Source: JAKAQB01 sp027320105 (lineage in GTDB: Bacteria; Actinomycetota; Acidimicrobiia; Acidimicrobiales; Palsa-688). From it: a DNA stretch of 43,544 nt. The position numbers and the translations under genes are program-made. Where the stretch lies: NCBI GenBank assembly GCA_027320105.1, contig DAHVMA010000063.1, positions 1 through 43,544 of the forward strand, written 5' to 3'. Within the stretch, counting starts at the first letter, position 1, and every line of letters begins with the position of its first letter. Shown one piece after another: positions 29,409 through 38,110 of this stretch. The notes below the pieces were generated by a model, which worked only from the letters and a program-made list of their open reading frames with translations, was not told where the DNA came from and searched no databases.

Positions 29409-29675
29409 GTGAGCTTCCGGGTCGTCGTGGCCCGAAGCGCGGCGCGGCGCCTGGCCGAGCACCTGCCCGAGGCGGACGCCGCGGCGTGCATCGAGCTCGT
29501 CTTCGGCCCGCTCGCCGAGGACCCTCGCCGAGTCGGAGCGCCGCTGCGCCAGCCCTTCGAAGGGCAATGGCGGGCCCGTCGAGGCGAGTACCGGGTCCGC
29601 TACCGCATCGACGACGAGACCCGCACCGTCTACGTCCTCGACATCGGCCATCGCCGTGACGCCTACCGCAGCTGA
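29409..29675 (+). CDS. RelE/ParE-family toxin
   Basis: An 88-residue RelE/ParE toxin with the usual order: VVVARSAARRLAEHLPEADA (N-terminal helices), DPRRVGAPLRQPFEGQWRAR (strand 1-2), and RRGEYRVRYRIDDETRTVYV and LDIGHRRDAYR (C-terminal sheet and His-Arg tail). RelE types cut mRNA on ribosomes and ParE types poison gyrase. The R-x-G-x-Y-R-V-R-Y and H-R-x-x-A-Y features favour RelE-like mRNA cleavage but do not settle it. GTG start, no obvious ribosome site. The frame is intact although its antitoxin is truncated. Confidence 0.88.
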   Translation: MSFRVVVARSAARRLAEHLPEADAAACIELVFGPLAEDPRRVGAPLRQPFEGQWRARRGEYRVRYRIDDETRTVYVLDIGHRRDAYRS

Positions 29676-29774
29676 GAGCAGCAACGGGTCGAGCTTGGGG
29701 TGAAGCCGGTTGCGGCCAGGGGCGCGGATCAGGCAGCCGGTGCGGCTCCCAGCCCGCCTGCGTATGCTCGCCCC

Positions 29775-31052
29775 GTGCAGTTGTCGGTGTTGCTCGGCGC
29801 GCCGTTGTTGTCGCCCAACGGAGAGGCCGTCGGCAAGCTCGACGATCTCGTCGTCCGCCTTCGCGGCGGCGACTATCCGCTCGCCACGGGTCTCGTCGCC
29901 GTCGTGGGCCATCGCCGGGTGTTCGTCCCCTACGAGCGGGTTGCCCAACTGGGGGACCACCGGGTCCCCCTCACCGCCGCGAACATCGACCTCCGGAGCT
30001 TCGAGAGGCGGGAGGGCGAGGTCCTGCTCCGCCACGACGTGCTCGGCCACCGCCTCATCGACGTGCCCGAGACGGAGCTGGTCAAGGCCTCCGACGTGAT
30101 CCTCGAGGTCCGATCCGAGGGGTGCGTGGTCGTCGGCGTGGACACGCGCCGGCCGGCGCGGTGGTTGGGGCTGCGCCCCGCGGTCGGCGGGACGGTCGAG
30201 GACTGGAAGAACTTCGAGCCGCTCATCGGCCACCAGCCCAGCGCCACCGCCCGCGGCGTGTTCGGCAGGCTGCGCCGGCTCAAGCCGGCGCAGATCGCCG
30301 ACCTGATCGAGGACGCCTCCCGCCAGGAGGGCAACGAGCTGATCGAGGCTGTCCACGGTGACCCCGAGCTCGAGGCGGACGTCTTCGAGGAGCTCGATCC
30401 GGACACGGCCAACCGCTTCTTCGGCGAGAAGTCGGACGGCGAGGTCGCAGACGTCCTCACGCACATGCGCCCCGACGACGCCGCCGACGCCATCACGAAC
30501 CTTCCCCAGGGGCGGCGGCAGGTGGTGCTCAACCGGCTGCCCGCCGGTACCCGCACGAAGCTCATGATGCTGCTCGGCTACAACTCGTCCAGCGCCGGCG
30601 GCCTCATGAACCTCGAGTTCGTCACCTGCCCGATCGACGCCCAAATCAGCGATGCTCTCCGCCGGCTCCGGGCCGCCCAGAATGCCGAGCCGCAGGCCCT
30701 CACCGCCGTCCACGTCCTGGACCCCGCCGGCCGGCTCGTCGGCGTCGCCTCCCTCACTGCCCTTCTCGTCGCCGACCCCGACAGCCCCGTCGGCGACGTC
30801 ATGGACGACGACCCCGTCCGGGTCGACGCGCAGACCGACGTCGTCGATATCGCGCTGCTCATGGCGGACTACAACCTGCTGACCGTGCCCGTCGTCGACC
30901 GCGGCGACGAGGTTCTCGGCATCGTGACCGTCGACGACGTGCTCGAGGCGATCATCCCCGAGGACTGGCGGCGCCGAGAACCCCAACCGCGCCCTACCCC
31001 TTCCGCCGAGGAGTCCCAACCGGGGCCGGCGGCCACGGCGCCGCCGGGCTGA
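29775..31052 (+). CDS. Soluble MgtE-N/CBS-domain protein
   Basis: A 425-residue cytosolic protein. Residues ~1-75 look like a PRC-barrel (LLSPNGEAVGKLDDLVVRLR). Residues ~160-275 are the MgtE intracellular N domain (LKPAQIADLIEDASRQEGNE, MRPDDAADAITNLP). Residues ~275-405 hold two CBS domains (VDDVLEAIIPEDWRR at the end). The MgtE transmembrane channel is absent. In MgtE, N and CBS domains sense intracellular Mg2+ and gate the pore. The NRAMP gene starts five bases downstream, so it may gate or report to that transporter. GTG 29775 is seven bases from a TATGCT -10, suggesting a leaderless start. Confidence 0.85.
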   Translation: MQLSVLLGAPLLSPNGEAVGKLDDLVVRLRGGDYPLATGLVAVVGHRRVFVPYERVAQLGDHRVPLTAANIDLRSFERREGEVLLRHDVLGHRLIDVPETELVKASDVILEVRSEGCVVVGVDTRRPARWLGLRPAVGGTVEDWKNFEPLIGHQPSATARGVFGRLRRLKPAQIADLIEDASRQEGNELIEAVHGDPELEADVFEELDPDTANRFFGEKSDGEVADVLTHMRPDDAADAITNLPQGRRQVVLNRLPAGTRTKLMMLLGYNSSSAGGLMNLEFVTCPIDAQISDALRRLRAAQNAEPQALTAVHVLDPAGRLVGVASLTALLVADPDSPVGDVMDDDPVRVDAQTDVVDIALLMADYNLLTVPVVDRGDEVLGIVTVDDVLEAIIPEDWRRREPQPRPTPSAEESQPGPAATAPPG

Positions 31053-31056
31053 TCCG

Positions 31057-32769
31057 ATGACCGACCGACCCACCCACCGGGACGAGCGGCCGTCGGTGGG
31101 TGGGTCGGACCCGCCCAACCGGGCGGCCGGGCGCCAACCGACACCGCCGACGCGCCCGGCGCCCGCGTCCGCCGTGCTCGACGCTGCACACGAGGGCGAC
31201 ATCGAAGGGGCCTTCGGCCGTATACCCGTCGGCGACGTCGACGCCCGCACTACGTGGCGCCAACGGCTCGTGACCCTGGCCGCCATAGTCGGGCCAGGCA
31301 TCATCGTCATGGTCGGCGACAATGACGCTGGCGGCGTCTCTACCTACGCCCAGGCCGGCCAGAACTACCACACGAGCCTTCTCTGGACGCTCCTGCTACT
31401 CATCCCGGTGCTCGTGGTCAACCAGGAGATGGTCGTGCGCCTCGGCGCGGTGACCGGCGTGGGCCACGCCCGGCTGATCAACGAGCGCTTCGGCAGGGGA
31501 TGGGGGGCGTTCAGCGTCGGCGACCTGTTCGTCCTCAACTTCCTCACGATCGTCACCGAGTTCATCGGCATCGCTCTCGGCGCCGACTACTTCGGGGTCT
31601 CCCGGGACATCGCTGTGCCTGTCGCCGCCGTCGCCCTCGTTGCCATCACCGCGTCCGGCAGCTTCGCCCGGTGGGAGCGGGCGATGTTCGTGTTCATCGC
31701 CGTGAGCGTGCTGCAGGCGCCGATGCTCTTCCTGTCCCGCCCGCACTGGCGCACCATCGCCAGGGACTTCGTCGTCCCGGGTATCAGCGGCGGCTTCCAC
31801 TCCACCGCCGTCCTCCTCATCATCGCCATCGTCGGGACGACGGTGGCGCCGTGGCAGTTGTTCTTCCAGCAGTCGAACGTCATCGACAAGCGCATCACAC
31901 CCCGGTTCATGAACTACGAGCGCGCCGACACCGTCATCGGGGCGGTCGTCGTCGTCCTCGGAGCGGCGGCACTCATGGTGACAGCCAACTACGGGGCCTC
32001 GGGAACCTCCGCCTTCGGGCACTTCACCTCAGCGCTCGGCGTAGCCAGGCTCCTCGGCCACCGGGGCAGCGGCCTGGGCACGATCTTCGCCATCGTCCTC
32101 ATGGACGCGAGCATCATCGGGGCGTCGGCGGTGACGTTGTCGACGAGCTACGCGTTCGGCGATGTCTTCGGGATCCACCACTCCCTGCACCGGACATTCC
32201 GCGAAGCACGGTCCTTCTACCTGTCGTACGCGGCGATGGTGCTCCTCGCCGCCGGGATCGTGCTGATCCCGGGTGCGCCCCTCGGGCTGATCACGACCAG
32301 CGTTCAGGCGCTGGCCGGCCTGCTGCTGCCGTCGGCGGCGGTGTTCCTGCTCCTGCTCTGCAACGACCGTGAGGTGCTCGGGCCGTGGGTCAACCCGACC
32401 TGGCTCAACGCGCTGGCCGCCCTCATCATCGGTGTCCTCCTCGTCCTGTCGGGGACGCTCATGGCGACGACTCTCTTCCCCCATGTCAACGTGGCGCTGA
32501 TCTCCGAGATCCTGGCGGGAAGCCTGGCCGTGGGTGGCGCCGCGGCCTTTGTCGTGGTCCGCGCCGCCTCGCACCCGGCGGAGCGCCAGGTGGCGCCGAC
32601 AACCACCCCCGAACAGAAGCTGTCCTGGCGCATGCCGCCCCTGGCCCTGCTCCGGCCCGTTCGCTGGTCCCCGGGGACCCGCCTGGGCATGCTGTCCCTG
32701 CGGGCCTACCTGGTCCTCTCCGCCGTGCTGCTCGTGGTGAAGGCCATCCAGCTCGGCAGCGGTCACTGA
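31057..32769 (+). CDS. NRAMP-family divalent metal transporter
   Basis: The 570-residue protein has a ~70-residue polar N-terminus and then 11-12 membrane helices. Helix 1 reads GPGIIVMVGDNDAGGVSTYA in place of the canonical DPGN motif, and helix 6 reads GTTVAPWQLFFQQSNV in place of MPH. The family's metal-binding Asp is kept, but the soft Met ligand is not. Loss of the Met is typical of NRAMP relatives that prefer hard ions such as Mg2+. With the upstream MgtE-N/CBS protein this suggests Mg2+ or Mn2+ transport (inference). A ~50-residue soluble piece lies between the last helices (PTTTPEQKLSWRMPPLAL). Its 3' end overlaps the convergent ogt gene by 7 bases. Confidence 0.88.
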   Translation: MTDRPTHRDERPSVGGSDPPNRAAGRQPTPPTRPAPASAVLDAAHEGDIEGAFGRIPVGDVDARTTWRQRLVTLAAIVGPGIIVMVGDNDAGGVSTYAQAGQNYHTSLLWTLLLLIPVLVVNQEMVVRLGAVTGVGHARLINERFGRGWGAFSVGDLFVLNFLTIVTEFIGIALGADYFGVSRDIAVPVAAVALVAITASGSFARWERAMFVFIAVSVLQAPMLFLSRPHWRTIARDFVVPGISGGFHSTAVLLIIAIVGTTVAPWQLFFQQSNVIDKRITPRFMNYERADTVIGAVVVVLGAAALMVTANYGASGTSAFGHFTSALGVARLLGHRGSGLGTIFAIVLMDASIIGASAVTLSTSYAFGDVFGIHHSLHRTFREARSFYLSYAAMVLLAAGIVLIPGAPLGLITTSVQALAGLLLPSAAVFLLLLCNDREVLGPWVNPTWLNALAALIIGVLLVLSGTLMATTLFPHVNVALISEILAGSLAVGGAAAFVVVRAASHPAERQVAPTTTPEQKLSWRMPPLALLRPVRWSPGTRLGMLSLRAYLVLSAVLLVVKAIQLGSGH

Positions 32770-33296
32770 GTCACGGAGTTACACCCGACAGAACGGCGGG
32801 ACCCGAGGAGAGCCAGCGCCCGCTGGGCGCGCTCGTGGTCGAGGAGCCATCTCTTGCGCTCCAACCCGCCGGCGTAACCGGTGAGTCGGCCACCGGCACC
32901 GATGACGCGGTGGCAGGGAACGACGATCGCTATCGGGTTCCGGCCGTTCGCGAGGCCCACGGCACGGGCGGCGCCGGGCCGACCGATCGCAGCCGCCAGC
33001 TCGCCGTAGGTCGTCGTCGAGCCGTAGGCGATGTCGCACAGTGCCGCCCACACCTGGCGCTGGAAGGGCGTGCCCGCCGGCGCGAGCGGGAGGCCGAAGT
33101 CGGTCAACGTCCCGTCGAAGTAGGCGTCGAGTTGGGCCTGTACCTCGCCCAGGAAGCGGTCCTCCCGACCGAGGACGGCGTCGGGTACCCGGTGGTGCTC
33201 GCCGTCGAGGTACAGGCCGCAGAGCGCTTCGCCGTCGGCGACGGCGGTGAGCGGCCCGATCGGGCTGTCGAAGGTCGTGTGGCTGCGGTCGGTCAT
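32763..33296 (-). CDS. ogt: Methylated-DNA--protein-cysteine methyltransferase
   Basis: A 177-residue O6-alkylguanine-DNA alkyltransferase. The acceptor motif IVVPCHRVIGAGG with the reactive Cys, the preceding helix-turn-helix (GELAAAIGRPGAARAVGLAN) and the N-terminal ribonuclease-like half (FDSPIGPLTAVADGEALCGL) are complete. The protein removes methyl groups from O6-methylguanine by suicide transfer. Its ATG overlaps the stop of the Ada-AlkA gene (ATGA), so both alkylation-repair genes are one unit. Confidence 0.95.
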   Translation of the reverse strand: MTDRSHTTFDSPIGPLTAVADGEALCGLYLDGEHHRVPDAVLGREDRFLGEVQAQLDAYFDGTLTDFGLPLAPAGTPFQRQVWAALCDIAYGSTTTYGELAAAIGRPGAARAVGLANGRNPIAIVVPCHRVIGAGGRLTGYAGGLERKRWLLDHERAQRALALLGSRRSVGCNSVTQ

Positions 33297-34807
33297 GCGG
33301 CGGCTCCTGGAGGGTCGGGAAGGACGTTGATGCGGTGGGGCCCGAGGGCCCAGAGGTGTTGGGTGGCGTAGGCACGCCACGGTCGCCAGGCCTCGGACCT
33401 GGAGAGCAGCGCGGCCGGGCCGCCGGTGACGCCAAGGATCCGGGCGGCGGCTCGCAGGCCGGCGTCGCCGATCGGGAAGGCGTCCGGATCGCCGAGGGAC
33501 CGCATGGCGATGGTCTCGAGCGTCCAAGGCCCCACGCCGCGGAGGGCGGCGAGCCTGGCGCGGGTCGCGTCCCGGTCGGCTCCCGGCCCGACGTCGATCG
33601 AGCCGCCGGCGAGCGCAGTGGCCAGGGCCACGAGCGTCGCGCCGCGTTCCAGGGGAAGCCCCAGCCGCGCTGGGTCGGCGGCGGCGAGTGCCCCAGGGGA
33701 GGGGAAAAGGTGGGTGAGGCCACCGCCGGGGTCGCTGACCGGCTCGCCGAGGGCCGGGTCCGACACCAGCCGGCCGGCCAGGCCCTGAGCTGCCCTGGTG
33801 GTGACCTGCTGGCCGAGCACCGCCCGGATGGCGAGCTCGGCGCCGTCGACGGTTCGGGGCACCCGCCTGCCCGGCGCGGCACTCACCAGCGGGGCGAGGC
33901 GCTCGTCGGCTGTGAGCGCTTCGTCGATGGCGACCGGATCGGCGTCGAGGTCGAGCAACCGGCGGCAGCGCTGCACCGCGGCGGTCAGGTCACGCACGTC
34001 CGTGAGGGTGAGGACGGCGCTGATGTGATCGGCGGCGGGTCGTAGCGCCACGACACCCGGACCGCCCGGCAGGCGCATGGTGCGGCGATAGGCCCCCTCC
34101 CGCCACTCCTCCACCCCGGGCACGGCCGTGGCGGCCAGGTGGCCGAACAGGTTGTCCGGCCACAGCGGTCGCCTGTAGGGCAGCCGCAGCCCGAGGGAGA
34201 GCGGCGTGCTGGCGACGCCCCCCGGGCGGGTGGCCGGTCGGCACGTCCCTGCCTGGTTTCGCAGCTCCAGTGGCGCGACGGCGAAGACCTCCTGGACCGT
34301 GTCGTTGAACTGGCGGACGCTGCCGAACCCGGCGGCAAAGGCGACCCGCGCCATCGGCCAGTCCGTCGTCTCGATCAGGATCCTGGCGGTCTGCGCCCGG
34401 CTGGCGCGGGCCAGGGCGAGGGGTCCAGCGCCGAGCTCCTCACCGAGGGCGCGCTCGAGTTGGCGGCGGCTGTAGCCCAACCGCGATGCCAGTCCACCGA
34501 CGCCTTCCCGGTCGACGACGCCGTCGGCGATGAGCTTCATCGCCCGGGCGACGAGGTCGGCGCGGCGGTCCCACTCGGGTGAGCCGGGCGTGGCGTCCGG
34601 CAGGCAGCGCTTGCACGCCCGGAAGCCCGCCCCCTGCGCTGCCGCCGCCGTGGGGAGGAACCGGCAGTTCGCCGGCTTGGGGGTCGCCGCCGGGCAACTG
34701 GGCCGGCAGTAGATCCCGGTGGTCGCCACGGCGACCACGAAGACGCCGTCGAAGCGGCTGTCCTTGGCGGCAACGGCCCGTAGGCAGACGTCCGAAGGTG
34801 GGAGCAC
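33293..34807 (-). CDS. alkA: Ada-AlkA fusion: regulator and 3-methyladenine glycosylase
   Basis: The product has 504 residues. Residues ~20-75 form the Ada methyl-phosphotriester domain with four zinc Cys (YCRPSC and RACKRC), the first being the methyl acceptor. Residues ~85-180 are an AraC-type double helix-turn-helix (SRLGYSRRQLERALGEELGA, then FAAGFGSVRQFNDTVQEVF). Residues ~200-500 are an AlkA glycosylase with the helix-hairpin-helix LRGVGPWTLETIAMRSLG and catalytic Asp in IGDAGL. Methylation of the Ada domain is known to switch on expression of the repair genes, so the protein likely regulates itself and ogt. GTG at 34807 is chosen because the conserved part starts within ten residues; the frame is open to 34918. 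Confidence 0.92.
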   Translation of the reverse strand: MLPPSDVCLRAVAAKDSRFDGVFVVAVATTGIYCRPSCPAATPKPANCRFLPTAAAAQGAGFRACKRCLPDATPGSPEWDRRADLVARAMKLIADGVVDREGVGGLASRLGYSRRQLERALGEELGAGPLALARASRAQTARILIETTDWPMARVAFAAGFGSVRQFNDTVQEVFAVAPLELRNQAGTCRPATRPGGVASTPLSLGLRLPYRRPLWPDNLFGHLAATAVPGVEEWREGAYRRTMRLPGGPGVVALRPAADHISAVLTLTDVRDLTAAVQRCRRLLDLDADPVAIDEALTADERLAPLVSAAPGRRVPRTVDGAELAIRAVLGQQVTTRAAQGLAGRLVSDPALGEPVSDPGGGLTHLFPSPGALAAADPARLGLPLERGATLVALATALAGGSIDVGPGADRDATRARLAALRGVGPWTLETIAMRSLGDPDAFPIGDAGLRAAARILGVTGGPAALLSRSEAWRPWRAYATQHLWALGPHRINVLPDPPGAAA

Positions 34808-34890
34808 GGCGCCAGCCTGCCCCCCGAGCGGATCTCCTGCTGGCGGTTTTACGACGTCAAGGCACAGAGGGGAAAGGGGACCCGTGCGGT

Positions 34891-34903
34891 CGAAAAGTTT
34901 TCG
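34891..34903. promoter_or_regulatory. Perfect 13-bp palindrome between repair genes
   Basis: CGAAAAGTTTTCG is a perfect palindrome around a central G, nested in GGTCG...CGACC arms. It lies 7 bases from the SOS box in the divergent promoter region and may be the Ada-domain regulator's site or a promoter element. Confidence 0.35.
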
Positions 34904-34908
34904 CGCGA

Positions 34909-34924
34909 CCGAACACATGTTCGA
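34909..34924. promoter_or_regulatory. LexA (SOS) box
   Basis: CCGAACACATGTTCGA matches the Gram-positive and actinobacterial LexA consensus TCGAAC-N4-GTTCGA at all but the first position, and its inner 14 bases are a perfect palindrome. It is 15 bases before the helicase ATG and about 100 bases from the divergent Ada-AlkA start, so at least the helicase should be DNA-damage inducible. Confidence 0.75.
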
Positions 34925-34939
34925 GTAGGGTGGGCGGAC

Positions 34940-37015
34940 ATGCGCACCTGGGCCACTGGCCTCAACGCCGAGCAGCTCCGGGCTGTGACATTCGACGGTG
35001 GGCCGCTACTCGTCGTGGCCGGCGCCGGCACTGGCAAGACGAGGATGCTGGTGAGCCGACTGGCACGCCTCTTGGAGGAGGGCGTTGCCCCCGAGAGGAT
35101 CCTGCTCGTCACCTTCAGCCGGCGGGCTGCGGCAGAGCTGGTGCGCCGCGCCGGTCAGCTCGCCGGCCCGGCCGAGGCCCGGCGGGTGCAGGCGGGCACC
35201 TTCCACTCGGTCGCCCACCAGGTGCTCCGGCGGCACGGGGCTGCCCTCGGGCTGGCGGAGGGTTTCAGCGTGCTTGACCAGGGCGACGCCCGCGACCTGA
35301 TGGCGCTGGCGCGGGCCCCGGTGGCGCGGGAAGCCAGGCGTCGTTTCCCGCGAGTGGAGACGGTGGCCGCCGTGTACTCGCGGGTCGTGAGCACCCAGGC
35401 CCCGCTCGAGCAGACGGTGGGGAGGACTTTCCCCTGGTGCGGCGACGACATCGATGGCCTGCGCGCCGTCTTCAGGGCGTACACCGAGCGCAAGCGGGAC
35501 CAGCGGCTGCTCGACTTCGAGGACCTCCTGCTCTGCTGGCGGGCCGCCGCCCGCGACCCACTCCTCGGTCCCGTTCTCGCCGGCGGCTACGACCACGTGC
35601 TCGTCGACGAGTACCAGGACACCAGCGTGGTGCAGGGCGACATCCTCCGGGCGCTGCGCTCCGCAGACGGTCGCATCACCGCCGTCGGTGACGACGCCCA
35701 GGCGATCTACTCGTTCCGGGCCGCCACCGTACGCAACATGCTCGACTTCCCGGTGCACTTCCCCGGAGCGAGCGTCCTCGCCCTCGAGCAGAACTACCGA
35801 TCCACGGCACCGATCCTCGAGCTCGCCAACGCCGTGATCGCCGGCGCGTCGGAGGGTCATCACAAGCGCCTCTGGACCGACACTGCCGGCGGCACCCGGC
35901 CTGTCCTCGCCACCTGCCCCGACCAGCAGGCGCAGGCAGAAGCCGTCGTCGCCACCGTCCTCGAGCACTACGAGGCCGGTGTCGCTCTCCGCGAGCAGGC
36001 CGTGCTGTTCCGCAGTGCCCATCACAGCGACCTGCTCGAAGTGGAGCTGCGGCGCCGGCGGATCCCGTTCCACAAGTTCGGCGGGCTGCGGTTCCTCGAG
36101 GCCGCCCACGTCCGCGATCTGCTCGCCCTGCTGCGGCTTCCCGACAACCCCTGGGACGAGCTCGCCTGGACCCGGGTGGTCCTGCTGGCCGAGGGGGTCG
36201 GCCCGGCCGGCGCCCGGCGGATGGTCGACGCCCTCGGCGTGCGCCGCGGCGGACCGGACCCGCTCGCCTCCTTCTGCGTCGACCCGTCGTGCGGGGATGC
36301 CGCCCCGGCCCGGGCCCGAGACGAGCTGGCCCGTCTGGCTGTGGCGCTCGGCTCCTGCCGGGACCCCGCCGTCTCTGTGGGTGCCCAGGTCGAGCTGCTG
36401 CGCCGAGCGCTCGAGCCGGTCCTGCGGCGGCGCTACGACCGGCCCGACCCCCGCCTCGCAGATCTCGATGCCCTAGCCAGGCTCGCCGGCGTCGCCGCGA
36501 CGCGGGCTGGGTTCGTCGCCGACCTGACCCTCGACCCGCCGGCGTCGACCGGTGACCTCGCCGGAGCGCCGGAGCTCGACGACGACTGGCTCACGCTGTC
36601 GACGGTGCACTCGGCCAAGGGCGGCGAATGGGCGGCGGTCCATCTGATCCACGCCGCCGACGGTGCGTTCCCCTCCGACCTGGCAACCCGGGACGTCGAG
36701 GGGGTCGACGAGGAACGGCGCCTGTTCTACGTGGCCCTCACCCGGGCTCGCCGGTACCTGCATGTCTACGCCCCGCTGCGCTACCACCACGGCGACCCCG
36801 CCGGGTGGGGCGACCGCCACAGCTACGCGCAACGGACCCGGTTCTTGCCGCCGGCGTTGGACGGGTTGGTGGAGCACCGTGCTGTGAGGGGTTCGCTCGC
36901 TGACGGCGCCGGCGCCGGCGCTCTGGTGCCCGCCGGCGCCTCCGCCTCCGCGCCCGTCGCCGCCTCCGCGCCCGTCGCCGCCGCTCTGGACGGGGCGCTG
37001 CGCGACCTCTGGTAG
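34940..37015 (+). CDS. UvrD/PcrA-like superfamily 1 DNA helicase
   Basis: A 691-residue SF1A helicase. LNAEQLRAVTFDGGPLLVVA (Q motif), GAGTGKT (Walker A, residue ~29), VDEYQDTS (Walker B), GDDAQAIYSFRAAT (III), LEQNYRSTAPILELANAVI (IV), LSTVHSAKGGEWAAVHLIHA (V) and EERRLFYVALTRARRYL (VI) are all present. It probably acts 3'-5' in nucleotide excision or recombination repair. The C-terminus is a low-complexity Ala/Pro tail with a tandem 18-bp DNA repeat (ASAPVAASAPVAAA) and lacks an HRDC domain. The adjacent SOS box supports induction by DNA damage. Confidence 0.92.
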   Translation: MRTWATGLNAEQLRAVTFDGGPLLVVAGAGTGKTRMLVSRLARLLEEGVAPERILLVTFSRRAAAELVRRAGQLAGPAEARRVQAGTFHSVAHQVLRRHGAALGLAEGFSVLDQGDARDLMALARAPVAREARRRFPRVETVAAVYSRVVSTQAPLEQTVGRTFPWCGDDIDGLRAVFRAYTERKRDQRLLDFEDLLLCWRAAARDPLLGPVLAGGYDHVLVDEYQDTSVVQGDILRALRSADGRITAVGDDAQAIYSFRAATVRNMLDFPVHFPGASVLALEQNYRSTAPILELANAVIAGASEGHHKRLWTDTAGGTRPVLATCPDQQAQAEAVVATVLEHYEAGVALREQAVLFRSAHHSDLLEVELRRRRIPFHKFGGLRFLEAAHVRDLLALLRLPDNPWDELAWTRVVLLAEGVGPAGARRMVDALGVRRGGPDPLASFCVDPSCGDAAPARARDELARLAVALGSCRDPAVSVGAQVELLRRALEPVLRRRYDRPDPRLADLDALARLAGVAATRAGFVADLTLDPPASTGDLAGAPELDDDWLTLSTVHSAKGGEWAAVHLIHAADGAFPSDLATRDVEGVDEERRLFYVALTRARRYLHVYAPLRYHHGDPAGWGDRHSYAQRTRFLPPALDGLVEHRAVRGSLADGAGAGALVPAGASASAPVAASAPVAAALDGALRDLW

Positions 37016-37118
37016 GGGGCGTCGCCTTCCTGTTCGGCGCAGGCTGTGGCGCAGGCGCTCGGCGCTTGCGGTGGCTGCCCAACGCTCCAGCTCGCGCTGA
37101 GCCTGCCAGACTGGCCGG

Positions 37119-37703
37119 ATGGGTCGGCTCTACGACACGATCGACCATCGGCTCGCCGCTTGGATGGAGGGCCAGCCCGTGTTCTTCGTCGGCACCGCCC
37201 CACTTGCCGCCGACGGTCACCTCAACGTGTCGCCCAAGGGCAACCGGGGTGAGCTCGCTGTCGTGGAGCCCCGCCGGGTCGCCTACCTGGAGCAGACCGG
37301 CAGCGGCGTCGAGACCATCGCCCACCTCCGTGACAACGGTCGGATCGTGCTCATGTTCTGCGCGTTCGATGGCCCACCGCGCGTCATTCGGGTCCACGGC
37401 CGGGGGTGCATCGTCACGCCGGACGATGCCGGCTGGTCCGTGCTGGCCGCGGCCGTGCGTGACCGGGGTGGGGACCCCTACGGAGTAGGCGTTCGAAGCA
37501 TCGTGGTCGTCGCCGCCGAGCGTGTCGCCGACTCGTGCGGGTACGGCGTGCCGCTCATGCGGTTCGAGGCGCATCGGACGACGATGGACGAGTGGGCACG
37601 GCGCAAGGGAGCCGGTGGCATCGCCCAGTACCAGCAAGAGCGCAATCGGAGGAGCATCGATGGCCTCCCGGGGGTCGGTGCCGCCGGCGTGCCGGCGAGC
37701 TAG
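37119..37703 (+). CDS. Pyridoxamine 5'-phosphate oxidase-family protein
   Basis: A 194-residue flavin-reductase-like split-barrel protein. PVFFVGTAPLAADGHLNVSP, then KGNRGELAVVEPRRVAYLEQ and RVIRVHGRGCIVTPDD match the PPOX-type FMN- or F420-binding barrel. The C-terminal part SCGYGVPLMRFEAHRTTMDE, with WARRKGAGGIAQYQQERNRR, is typical of a subgroup that binds substrates across the dimer. The cofactor is undetermined. The last 10 residues enter a tandem repeat, so the native C-terminus may have been altered. Confidence 0.85.
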   Translation: MGRLYDTIDHRLAAWMEGQPVFFVGTAPLAADGHLNVSPKGNRGELAVVEPRRVAYLEQTGSGVETIAHLRDNGRIVLMFCAFDGPPRVIRVHGRGCIVTPDDAGWSVLAAAVRDRGGDPYGVGVRSIVVVAAERVADSCGYGVPLMRFEAHRTTMDEWARRKGAGGIAQYQQERNRRSIDGLPGVGAAGVPAS

Positions 37704-37785
37704 GCCGAGCTAGGCCTGAGCTAGGCCCGAGCTAGGCCAGGAGGAGATTGGCCGGCGTGGGGGGTGTGGCCGGCGTGGGGGGTGT
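37697..37785. repeat. Two adjacent short tandem repeats
   Basis: GAGCTAGGCC (10-11 bp) is repeated four times from 37697 to 37739, overlapping the PPOX stop. It is followed by two copies of the 18-mer GGCCGGCGTGGGGGGTGT (37750-37785). A pair of GTGCATT-containing repeats follows at 37796-37830. Confidence 0.75.
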
Positions 37786-38110
37786 GGCCGGCTGTGCCTC
37801 GGTGCATTCGTGTACCTCGGTGCATTGAGGCCGCAATAGCGCGTCGAAACTCCCGAGCTCTCGCCGGTGTTGGGCGGCTGGCAGGACAGCACCCTTCGGC
37901 GGGCTGTCAGCGACGCGAGGCGACGCGGGGCAGGTGTCTTGAGCGCCCGCGGGAGGTGGGACAGCGAGACGTCTACAGGGACATGGACGGCCGACAGGCC
38001 GACCCCGGGAGTGGTAGCTTCCGGCACCGACGGGGCCTTCGTGTGCGGTGTCGCCGGCGCCTGTCACCACGGGTAGTGGCTGACGGCCAGTCTGCTTGGC
38101 CGGACCAGCA

